Source: JAJISG01 sp964347345 (lineage in GTDB: Archaea; Thermoplasmatota; Thermoplasmata; RBG-16-68-12; JAJISG01). From it: a stretch of DNA of 64,000 bases. Location: the NCBI GenBank assembly GCA_964347345.1, contig CAYFYB010000002.1, positions 62,001 to 126,000 on the forward strand, written 5' to 3'. Each line of letters opens with the position of its first letter. The first letter of the stretch is position 1. The translations under genes were made by a program, and so were the position numbers. Of this stretch, positions 25,360 through 32,011 are shown piece by piece. The notes beneath the pieces were generated by a model. That model did no database searches. It was not told the origin of the DNA and saw nothing but the letters and a program-made list of their open reading frames with translations.

Positions 25360-25533
25360 GTGTTGACGTGGATCGAGAGCAGATGCATCTCATGCGGCCA
25401 GCCCCTCACAGAGAGAGGCTCCGTGCTCTTCAAGTGCCCCATGTGTGGGAAGACAACCATTGGAAGGTGTGGCCGCTGCAGAGACCAGAGCGTAGCCTAT
25501 GCGTGCAGTGAGTGCGGGTTCGAAGGTCCCTAG
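25360..25533 (+). CDS. Small Zn-ribbon RNA-binding-type protein (COG2888-like)
   Basis: A 57-residue protein made of two short zinc ribbons: CISCGQ with CPMCGK, then CGRCRD with CSECGFEGP. The layout and the ending match COG2888 (HVO_2753-like), small archaeal zinc proteins linked with translation. The start is GTG 25360 (a TTG follows directly), 26 bases after a TATA-like box. The gene ends 8 bases before aEF1-beta and the two are probably co-transcribed, an arrangement also found in other archaea, which supports a translation-related role. The exact molecular function is unknown. Confidence 0.88.
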   Translation: MLTWIESRCISCGQPLTERGSVLFKCPMCGKTTIGRCGRCRDQSVAYACSECGFEGP

Positions 25534-25541
25534 GTGGTTAC

Positions 25542-25802
25542 ATGGCTAGGGTTGCAGTCACGTTCAAGATCATGCCTGAGGGGCCAGGGACTGATCTAGA
25601 GGAGATCAGGCTTGGGCTGAGGACGGCCTTCGAGGGCGCCCTCCGGGAAGTGGTGGAGAGGCCTGTCGCCTTCGGTCTGGTGTCTCTCGAGGCCATAGTC
25701 GTACTGGACGACGCTGGTGGCCTCTTGGAGAGGTCTGAGCAGACCATCGGGGCCCTGGCGGGAGTCAGTAGTGTCGAGACCCTCTCTGTGGACTTGCTTT
25801 AG
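25542..25802 (+). CDS. ef1b: Translation elongation factor 1-beta
   Basis: Guanine-nucleotide exchange factor for aEF1A, resetting it to the GTP form. The 86-residue protein has the single ferredoxin-like domain of the archaeal factor: MARVAVTFKIMPEGPGTDLE at the start, then PVAFGLVSLEAIVVLDDAGG and the end GVSSVETLSVDLL. The ATG at 25542 is chosen because upstream in-frame codons belong to the tail of the preceding Zn-ribbon gene in another frame. It is co-oriented with the Zn-ribbon gene 8 bases upstream. Confidence 0.93.
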   Translation: MARVAVTFKIMPEGPGTDLEEIRLGLRTAFEGALREVVERPVAFGLVSLEAIVVLDDAGGLLERSEQTIGALAGVSSVETLSVDLL

Positions 25803-25836
25803 GCGATTATCCCAGTCGGTCCTCAAGAACAAAGAA

Positions 25837-25843
25837 TTATATA
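25837..25843 (+). promoter_or_regulatory. TATA box, leaderless promoter of the MscS-like gene
   Basis: TTATATA is centred 26 bases before the GTG at 25866. A TTG 15 bases further upstream would lie before the predicted transcription start, so this box decides the start codon of the channel gene. Confidence 0.6.
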
Positions 25844-25865
25844 GAGACCCTTGGTTGATTCGGAC

Positions 25866-27221
25866 GTGCTTCCCCAGGCCTTGGACGTGGTTCAGGACCT
25901 TACCGGGTTCCTGATCGCCTTTTGGCCGGCCCTTGTCGTTACCTTCTTCCTGGCCGTGGCCATCCTCTACGTCTTTGCCTACGTCAACCGTTTCTTCGAG
26001 TACCTGAAGGCCCAGGAGAGCAAGTACCTGGGGAGGAAGACCCTGGACCTTTTGAGGCGGGTCATGCTGGGCACGTGGGCGGGCCTCGTCATCATCCTCA
26101 TCCTGGTGGCCTTCTCCACTCACTCCGGCGAGATCAAGGCCTTCCTCAGGCTAGTCGTTCTTCACATGCCCTCCATCCTCATTGTCGTCTTCAGCCTCAC
26201 TGGATCCGTCGTCAGTGCCGGCGCCGTGGGTCGGTTCCTCTCGTACCTCCGGGGACAGCTTGAGCAGAAGCCTGAGAAAGTGCTACCTAGCCGCTCCTTC
26301 GTCGTGACGGAGATGGTGGTCAAATATGCCCTCTACGCCCTTGGCCTGGCCGTCGCCATCCTTGGCGGACTTGGCCTCCTGCCCCCCGAGGATACCACCG
26401 TCAGGGTGTTCATCGACCAAGCCATCTTTCTGCCCCTGGCCCCCCTCTTGGACCCACGCTATCTCACCCTTCTTCTCACCACCCTTGTCCTCATGGCCAT
26501 CGCCTCAAGGCTGGCTGACTCCGTCTTCAACGACTTCAGGAAGAGAACCCGGAAGTTCACTCCCAGGGTGGTGGACCTCTTCCAAGCCGTCACCAAGTAC
26601 GCCATCTATAGCGCCGCGGGCCTCACCGTCGTCTTCATCACCCTTTCATCAAGGCTCTCGGCAGACCAGCTCATCCTCATTGGCCTCATCCTCGTCCTCA
26701 TAGTCCTCACGGCCGTGGTGGTCCTCTACGAGCCCATAAGCAACGCCCTCTCGGGCATCGCCCTCATCAACACAGACGCCTTCCGCGAGGGGGAGCGGAT
26801 CAAGGTGGGGGGCTCCATGGTCTGCGACGTCCTTGAGGTCAACCTGACCGCAACGAGGGTCAGGACCCTCAAGGGGGAGGTCGTCAACGTCCCCAGCCGC
26901 GAACTCCTATCCAAGGCCATCATGAACTTCAGCAGGTCGAAGCCCTACGCCATGACTGTCGACGTCACAGTGAGCTTCGACGTTCCTCACTGGAAGGTGG
27001 AGAGCCTGCTGACGGAGGCTGCCAAGAGGACCGATGGCATCCTGGGCGACCCAAAACCGGAGGTCTATGCCCGAAGGATAGAGGGAAACACCGTCAGCTA
27101 TCAGCTTTGGGCCTACATCACGGACCCTTCGGAGATGAAGAGAATCAAGAGCGAGTTGATTGCCAAAGGCCAGGAGCTCTTCCACGAGGAGGGCTTCAAG
27201 CTTCTTTTTCTTCAGGTTTAG
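25866..27221 (+). CDS. MscS-family mechanosensitive channel
   Basis: Membrane channel that opens under membrane tension and releases solutes on osmotic downshock. Residues 1-300 contain five or six hydrophobic helices; the pore-lining helix and beta domain are seen as YEPISNALSGIALINTDAF, then GERIKVGGSMVCDVLEVNL and VVNVPSRELLSKAIMNFS, the MscS core. The cytoplasmic alpha/beta domain follows to the C-terminus. About 451 residues, longer than E. coli MscS (286) because of extra N-terminal helices. GTG 25866 is chosen from the TATA box 26 bases upstream. Its last 26 bases overlap the end of the convergent APC permease gene. Confidence 0.88.
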   Translation: MLPQALDVVQDLTGFLIAFWPALVVTFFLAVAILYVFAYVNRFFEYLKAQESKYLGRKTLDLLRRVMLGTWAGLVIILILVAFSTHSGEIKAFLRLVVLHMPSILIVVFSLTGSVVSAGAVGRFLSYLRGQLEQKPEKVLPSRSFVVTEMVVKYALYALGLAVAILGGLGLLPPEDTTVRVFIDQAIFLPLAPLLDPRYLTLLLTTLVLMAIASRLADSVFNDFRKRTRKFTPRVVDLFQAVTKYAIYSAAGLTVVFITLSSRLSADQLILIGLILVLIVLTAVVVLYEPISNALSGIALINTDAFREGERIKVGGSMVCDVLEVNLTATRVRTLKGEVVNVPSRELLSKAIMNFSRSKPYAMTVDVTVSFDVPHWKVESLLTEAAKRTDGILGDPKPEVYARRIEGNTVSYQLWAYITDPSEMKRIKSELIAKGQELFHEEGFKLLFLQV

Positions 27222-29565
27222 GCCTCTCCGCCGACTTCCTGAGCATGAGGACCGGGCAGGCCGCCCTCTTGGCTATCCTGTCCTCCAGCGGACCGAAGGC
27301 ATACTTCCTGAGAACCCAGCTGGGGCTCGCGCCCATGATGAGGAGGTCGCACTTGGTGGACTCCCTGGCAACGGCCTCCACCGTGGAGGCCGAGTACACG
27401 ATCTTGTGATCATGGGGCACCTCCATCTCCTCGAAGACCTTCATCAGCTTGTGGGCATCGGCTATGGTGGCTTCCTCAACCGCCTTGTGGGGGACCACGC
27501 TGAGGAGGGTGACCTGGGCACCGTGCTGTTTGGCAAGGAGGGCCGCTACCTTTGCGGCGTGAGGGACGTGCCAGGCATGCCCCGTCAGGAGGGTCAGATT
27601 CTCCAACTTCTCCTTTATCCTGAGAGGCTTGAACACTAGCACATCAGACTTAGCCTTCTGCACCAGGAAATCGATGTTGCTGCCTAGGATTCGACCCCCT
27701 CGGGCCGGACGCTCGCCGCGCCATCCCAGGACCATCGCTTCGACGCCCTCCTGCTCGGCGGTCTCGAGAATGGTCTCATAGACCTTATGGGCAATCTTCA
27801 CTACGACGGAGACGTCCACACCCATTTCCCTGGCCAGCTTCTGGGCAGGGTCGAGGGCCTTGATCCTCTCGTCCACATAGCCGAACCTGACAGACTTCGG
27901 AGGGAGGGCCAGAGGGACCTCGATGACGTGGAGAATGATGAGTTCAGCGTCCCTCTCCCTCGCGACTTGGGCTCCGAGGCCCACCACCGCCAGGTTGCTG
28001 GGGTCTCTCAGCGGTACCAGTACCCTCCTACCGGCCCTAACGGCCCTCCTCATGGGTGCAGCGATGACTTCCAAGATCTCGCGCCTGATGGGCGGGGCCC
28101 TCTCTATCTCCTCCCGCCCTCCCTTGAAGAAGTGGTATACCAGACCGACGGTGAGCCACAGGATGGCGACGTACCAAGCGATCTGTCCCGGGCCCAGCTC
28201 ACCTACCTCCCTCCCTGGGAAGTTCCACATGTATACGGCCAGGAAAATGTTTGCCGCAATGCCCATAATGGGGATATAGGGGTAGAGGGGCACCCAGAAG
28301 CCCCTGTCCAGGTCCGGTCGCTTCTTCCTGAGAGTCAGAAGGCTCATGTTGGCCATGACGAAAAGCAGTAGGAACATTATGTCAGCCGAGGCCGCGATGT
28401 GCTCAATGGGCAGGGTCACGGCGAACACGATGATGACTATACCGCTGACCACGACCGCGTTTCCAGGTGACTGTCTTTTCTGGTGCACCTGCCCCAGAAA
28501 GCGCGGAAGAGTTCCGTCTCTGCCCATCGCGAAGCTGACCCTAGAGGAAGAGTAGACGGTGGCGTTGAGCGCCGAGGTCGTTGCGAGAAGCCCTCCGGCA
28601 ACCATAAGGATGATGCCTATGGGTCCGAGAAGGGAGCCCGATGCCCTTATCATGGCCAGCTCAGGATTTTCGGCACCTCCCAGGCACTGGTAAGCGACGG
28701 TCTCGTCTGGGCAGTTTATCACACCGAGGGCCACGATGAAGGTAAGTACATAGATGACCACAACGATAGCAATAGAGAGAAAGATAGCTCTAGGGATGCT
28801 TCTCTTCGGATCCTTTACTTCCTCTCCCGATTGGGCGATGATTTCGTATCCTTCGAAGGCGATGAAGGTGAGGCCCATGGCCAGCAAGATGCCACCGAAG
28901 CCTAAGGGGGTGAAGTCTTCGATGAAGCGCTGGGGAGCCGTTGGATCCCTAATCATCGCGTTGGAGCCGAAGGCGATAAAGACCCCCAGGACCAGGACCT
29001 TTCCGATGGTGATGATGCTCTCTGTTTTGCCCGTGGTATGTACGCCGATGTAGTTCACCATTACGAAGAAGAGGACGATGCCAATGGTGATGCCTTTCTC
29101 CACCGGGTTAAAGGTCAAGCCACCCAGGGCTACGTCGCGGGGGAAGAGAATATCGGCAACCCCATACTCCCCGAGGATAAAGTGGGCAAAGCTGGAGAAG
29201 GCGGCAGCGTAAAGAGCGCAGGCAATTACGTGGGCGACCCAGGAGAGCCATCCGCTCATGAATCCCGCGGGCGGGGGCAGTCCTTCCTTGGCCCACAGGT
29301 AACCGCCTCCCGCCTCGGGGTAGGCGGAGCCGAGTTCAGCGTAGGTAAAAGCCGTAAGGAGGGTGACGACCCCGTTGATGAGGAAGGCGAGAACGGCGGC
29401 GGGACCTGCCACTCGGGCCGCGCTGCCGGTGAGGACGAAAATACCCGCACCAATCATGGCCCCGATGCCTATCATGGTTATGTCGAAGAGTCTAAGGTCG
29501 CGGCTCAGCTCAATCCGGACCTGGGCCCCTACGGGCCTCTCTGCAACCGCGACCTCGTCGGCCAT
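27196..29565 (-). CDS. APC-superfamily amino-acid permease with C-terminal Usp domains
   Basis: Membrane carrier of 789 residues. Residues 20-480 are an amino acid-polyamine-organocation permease with twelve hydrophobic helices; the helix-1 break GIGAMIGAGIFVLTG, FTYAELGSAYPEAGG and the helix-6 segment GFGGILLAMGLTFIAFEGYE are diagnostic. Residues about 490-625 and 635-775 are two universal-stress-protein domains; the second carries the nucleotide-binding glycine pattern LLIMGASPSWVLRKYAFGPL. Such fusions probably let a cytosolic ligand or nucleotide control transport. The start ATG gives MADEVAVAERPVG. Transcribed toward the MscS channel with a 26-base overlap of coding ends. Substrate unknown. 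Confidence 0.92.
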   Translation of the reverse strand: MADEVAVAERPVGAQVRIELSRDLRLFDITMIGIGAMIGAGIFVLTGSAARVAGPAAVLAFLINGVVTLLTAFTYAELGSAYPEAGGGYLWAKEGLPPPAGFMSGWLSWVAHVIACALYAAAFSSFAHFILGEYGVADILFPRDVALGGLTFNPVEKGITIGIVLFFVMVNYIGVHTTGKTESIITIGKVLVLGVFIAFGSNAMIRDPTAPQRFIEDFTPLGFGGILLAMGLTFIAFEGYEIIAQSGEEVKDPKRSIPRAIFLSIAIVVVIYVLTFIVALGVINCPDETVAYQCLGGAENPELAMIRASGSLLGPIGIILMVAGGLLATTSALNATVYSSSRVSFAMGRDGTLPRFLGQVHQKRQSPGNAVVVSGIVIIVFAVTLPIEHIAASADIMFLLLFVMANMSLLTLRKKRPDLDRGFWVPLYPYIPIMGIAANIFLAVYMWNFPGREVGELGPGQIAWYVAILWLTVGLVYHFFKGGREEIERAPPIRREILEVIAAPMRRAVRAGRRVLVPLRDPSNLAVVGLGAQVARERDAELIILHVIEVPLALPPKSVRFGYVDERIKALDPAQKLAREMGVDVSVVVKIAHKVYETILETAEQEGVEAMVLGWRGERPARGGRILGSNIDFLVQKAKSDVLVFKPLRIKEKLENLTLLTGHAWHVPHAAKVAALLAKQHGAQVTLLSVVPHKAVEEATIADAHKLMKVFEEMEVPHDHKIVYSASTVEAVARESTKCDLLIMGASPSWVLRKYAFGPLEDRIAKRAACPVLMLRKSAERPKPEEKEA

Positions 29566-29631
29566 CGGGCCACCAGCAGCGGCGACTAAGAGGGGTCGGG
29601 TTAAAAGGTTTGTGAGGCTGTTATTCGGGGG

Positions 29632-30177
29632 CTAAATCTTCTCCGCTTCGACGATCATCTTGCCCAAAACCTCAAAGACCTGTTCCACCCTCTCCCCAGT
29701 CTTGGCGCTTGTGAACAGGTGTGGGGCGTTCAGGTGCTTCGCCAATTCTTTGACCTCATCTTCCCCGAAGGCGAACTCCTCTTTCAGGTCGAATTTGTTG
29801 ACAGCAAGGACCCAGGGGATGTCACCAGCTGTCTTCTGGACCGACTCCCGCCATGCCATCAGGTCTTCCAGGGTGTTCTTCCTGGTGATGTCAGTCACAC
29901 CGAGGACGCCCTGGGCACCATGGAAATACGCCTCCTTCAGGAGCTCCCTGAAGCCTTTGGCGCCCATGATGTCCCAGAGGGTCATGTCCATGTTTACTCG
30001 CAGGTCCCTCTCCGGAAAGTCTAGGACCACCGACTTCTTAGAGACCTTCGCTCCCAGGGTGGCCATGTAGGCCTCGCCGAACTGGTCGAGGACGTATCGC
30101 AAGATGAGGCTAGTCTTCCCCACGGCCTGCTCTCCCACCAGGCAGACCTTAGCCTTCATCTTCACCTCTTTGGTCAT
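29632..30177 (-). CDS. Ras/Rab-like small GTPase
   Basis: A stand-alone G domain of 181 residues. G1 is CLVGEQAVGKTSLILRYV, G3 LWDIMGAKGF (WDxxG as in Rab/Ras), G4 VLAVNKFDL and G5 FTSAKTGERV, all intact. The G2 threonine is probably in ATLGAKVSKK. No membrane anchor or lipidation cysteine is visible at the C-terminus (IVEAEKI). The glutamine that follows DxxG in Ras is replaced by Ala, which usually lowers intrinsic hydrolysis. Such Ras-like GTPases are found across archaea, often beside roadblock-domain regulators, but none is adjacent here; the divergent neighbour is a prepilin peptidase. Function unknown. Confidence 0.88.
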   Translation of the reverse strand: MTKEVKMKAKVCLVGEQAVGKTSLILRYVLDQFGEAYMATLGAKVSKKSVVLDFPERDLRVNMDMTLWDIMGAKGFRELLKEAYFHGAQGVLGVTDITRKNTLEDLMAWRESVQKTAGDIPWVLAVNKFDLKEEFAFGEDEVKELAKHLNAPHLFTSAKTGERVEQVFEVLGKMIVEAEKI

Positions 30178-30269
30178 GCGAGGGCTCCTCGCTCGTAATG
30201 GGGTTCGTGCTCATAAATATTAAGCCTTTGTCTGAAAATGCTTGATGTGAGAACTGTCTCTGGGACGAA

Positions 30270-30278
30270 TCTTTATAC
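30270..30278 (+). promoter_or_regulatory. TATA box, leaderless promoter of the prepilin peptidase gene
   Basis: TCTTTATAC is centred 25 bases before the ATG at 30299. An earlier in-frame ATG at 30281 lies only 3 bases after the box and could not be in the transcript, so the box sets the start. Confidence 0.6.
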
Positions 30279-30298
30279 TCATGGTGAAATCGGCCCTC

Positions 30299-31189
30299 AT
30301 GTTCTTGTCCCTGGTCCGCCTTCTCTTCGGGCTGATCATCCTATCCTTCGCGTCACTGATGGACTGGAGAACGAGAAGGGTGGGTGACATCGTCTGGGCA
30401 ATCATGGGGACCGGGGGAGTCTTCCTTTTCGCTCTGGAGACCAACGATCTGGGAGGTAGTGGCTGGAGCTATCTGGTACTGCTGCCATTCGCCACGATAT
30501 TCCTCGACACCCTATGGGAGAGGGGGAGGGGGACAGGGCAGAGGACTCTCACAGGAGTGCTCTACGCTGTCGCCGGGGTGACTATCATCCTCCTTATACT
30601 GACCTTCCCCGGCCTCAAATCGGCTGACCAGACCATGGTAAGGAGAGGTTTTGGGGCCCTGTTCATCCTGCTCCTCGCCCACCTGTTCTACTACCTGGGT
30701 CTCATGAGGGGAGGCGCTGATGCCAAGGCTTTCATGGCCATAGGTATCCTAGTACCGGGCTACCCCTCCCTGGATCTCTTTCCTCTGATCCCGCTGACGC
30801 CAGAGGTCGTCCCGGCCTTCGAACTCTTCTTCCCCTTCGCTCTCTCCACCCTGATGAACTCTGCCCTCCTTCTTCTAACCCTTCCAGTTTACTTCCTGGC
30901 AAGGAACGCCATCAAGGGAGACTTCCGGTGGCCTCAGGCCTTTCTGGGATTCAAAACATCTGTGGACGCTCTCCCGCCTTTCGTCTGGGCGTTGCAGGAA
31001 GCCCAGGAGGATGGCGTGAGATACTACGTCGTCCCGAGGAGGGACGCCGAGGATGTAGACTTGGAGCGCCTGAGAAGCATGGGAATTGAGAGGATCTGGG
31101 TTTCCCCCCAGATACCATTCATGATCCCGATGACGGCTGGCTACCTCCTCACGTTCCTCGCGGGGAACCTTCTCTTCGGCCTCCTGTAG
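30299..31189 (+). CDS. Type IV prepilin/prearchaellin peptidase (A24 family)
   Basis: Membrane aspartic protease that removes the signal peptide from archaellins or type IV pilins. The two catalytic aspartates are visible: FASLMDWRTRRVGD at the end of helix 1 and MRGGADAKAFMAIG, the GxGD-like motif of FlaK/PibD enzymes. About six hydrophobic segments follow the expected topology, with an extra cytosolic stretch at residues 215-270 and a final helix. ATG 30299 gives 296 residues. No pilin or archaellin gene lies nearby, so the substrates are elsewhere. Confidence 0.88.
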   Translation: MFLSLVRLLFGLIILSFASLMDWRTRRVGDIVWAIMGTGGVFLFALETNDLGGSGWSYLVLLPFATIFLDTLWERGRGTGQRTLTGVLYAVAGVTIILLILTFPGLKSADQTMVRRGFGALFILLLAHLFYYLGLMRGGADAKAFMAIGILVPGYPSLDLFPLIPLTPEVVPAFELFFPFALSTLMNSALLLLTLPVYFLARNAIKGDFRWPQAFLGFKTSVDALPPFVWALQEAQEDGVRYYVVPRRDAEDVDLERLRSMGIERIWVSPQIPFMIPMTAGYLLTFLAGNLLFGLL

Positions 31190-31306
31190 CCTCATCTTCG
31201 AGAACGCCGCGGGTGCCCCTCTGAAGATCTACATCGGACTGGTGGGCGCGGCGGGAGAGGTCTCCGAGCCCCCTTACTTCCGTAAGCCCGAGGCCGCATC
31301 AGAAGC

Positions 31307-31314
31307 TTTAATAT
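31307..31314 (+). promoter_or_regulatory. TATA box of the 5S rRNA gene
   Basis: TTTAATAT is centred about 26 bases before 31337 and 35 bases before the mature 5S 5' end. Transcription would begin close to the start of the AGGGAAGGG stretch that pairs with the sequence downstream of the 5S core. Confidence 0.55.
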
Positions 31315-31344
31315 CGCCTAGCGGCTGATGGTAAAGGGAAGGGT

Positions 31345-31462
31345 TTGACGGCCATAGCGGCGGGGATACACCCGGTCCCATTCCGAACCCGGAAGTTAAG
31401 CCCGCCCGCGTTCCCTGCGCTACTGCGGTGCGCGAGCCCGTGGGAAGCTTGGCCCCGTTGAG
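31345..31462 (+). rRNA. rrf: 5S ribosomal RNA (conserved core)
   Basis: The stretch GCGGCGGGGATACACCCGG, then CCCATTCCGAACCCGGAAGT and TAAGCCCGCC, and finally GGTGCGCGAGCCCGTGGGAA, follow the archaeal 5S rRNA consensus through helices II to V. A canonical end near 31462 would close helix I by TTGACGG with CCGTTGA (7 pairs, two of them G-U). A stronger partner lies farther downstream: TGACGGC pairs with GCTGTCA at 31557-31563, continued by AGGGAAGGG with CCCTTCCCT. The mature RNA may therefore extend to about 31564 with an insertion (see next feature). No 16S or 23S gene is near, as in archaea with unlinked rRNA genes. Confidence 0.88.
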
Positions 31463-31575
31463 GGGTCGTGGACCCCTGGCCCAGGTACGCTAGTCGGGGT
31501 ACCTTTGTGTACCCTGACAAAACGTGCCGCTATAAAGGCCAATAGGCCCGCGGAACGCTGTCAGCCCTTCCCTAT
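31453..31575 (+). ncRNA. Structured 3' extension, candidate 5S rRNA insertion
   Basis: About 105 bases after position 107 of the 5S core fold into clear helices: GGGGTC/GACCCC; GGTACG/CGTGCC enclosing GTCGGGGTAC/GTACCCTGAC with loop CTTTGT; and then GCTGTCA plus CCCTTCCCT, which pair with the 5S 5' end and leader. Two readings fit: an expansion inside 5S just before the 3' strand of helix I, comparable in size and place to the insertion known in Halococcus morrhuae 5S rRNA, or a processing stem of the precursor. No protein-coding frame is evident here. Confidence 0.55.
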
Positions 31576-31865
31576 CCCTCATTCTTTCGAGCCGTCTCTA
31601 GAAGTCGCTCCAAGTCCCCCTCGTGAAGGCCTTCCATAAACCTGCCATCGGCTCTGTCTAGCATGAGACCATTACGGAATAGGATGAGGGTCGGAACGAC
31701 CTCGATGCTGTAGGTGTCCCACAGAGGGTTGGCTTCGTCGCTTATGTCCACTTCCACTAGGATCACGCCGTCGGCCTCGACCCGGCGGAAGACGGACAGT
31801 TACTCTCGGCAGAAGGGACACCGTTGAGCGTAGAAAGGAGCTAGGACTGGCTGATCGGAATCCAC
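31572..31865 (-). pseudogene. Thioredoxin-like protein interrupted by an in-frame stop
   Basis: From GTG 31865, which has AGGAGG just upstream, the frame reads VDSDQPVLAPFYAQRCPFCR-Glu, then TAA at 31802-31800, then continues in the same frame with LSVFRRVEADGVILVEVDIS and the usual thioredoxin end including the cis-proline motif VVPTLILFRNG. The active site is CPFC, as in some archaeal redoxins. Without the stop the protein would have 97 residues, close to a minimal thioredoxin. TAA is not recoded as selenocysteine or pyrrolysine, so this is a pseudogene or a single-base sequencing error. A re-start at GTG 31766 would give only the C-terminal half, without the redox cysteines. Confidence 0.75.
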
Positions 31866-31965
31866 CGCCCCTCCTACAACCGCCGCAGGCGCCGAACCCA
31901 TCATCACGTCTAACCACGACCCCGATCTATTTGAAAGAGGCCTCCCACCCTTTGAGGGGGATAGG

Positions 31966-31973
31966 CTTTATAG
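31966..31973 (+). promoter_or_regulatory. TATA box of the DNA polymerase D large-subunit gene
   Basis: CTTTATAG lies 43 bases before the ATG at 32012, predicting a leader of about 15 bases that holds GGTGG close to the start. Confidence 0.5.
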
Positions 31974-32011
31974 CGACCCGACCATTGCCCCTCAGCTTCT
32001 AGAGTGGTGGG

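Noticed and set aside
31800..31802. Recoding of the stop in the thioredoxin gene as Sec or Pyl
   Set aside because: The codon is TAA, which is used for neither selenocysteine (TGA) nor pyrrolysine (TAG).
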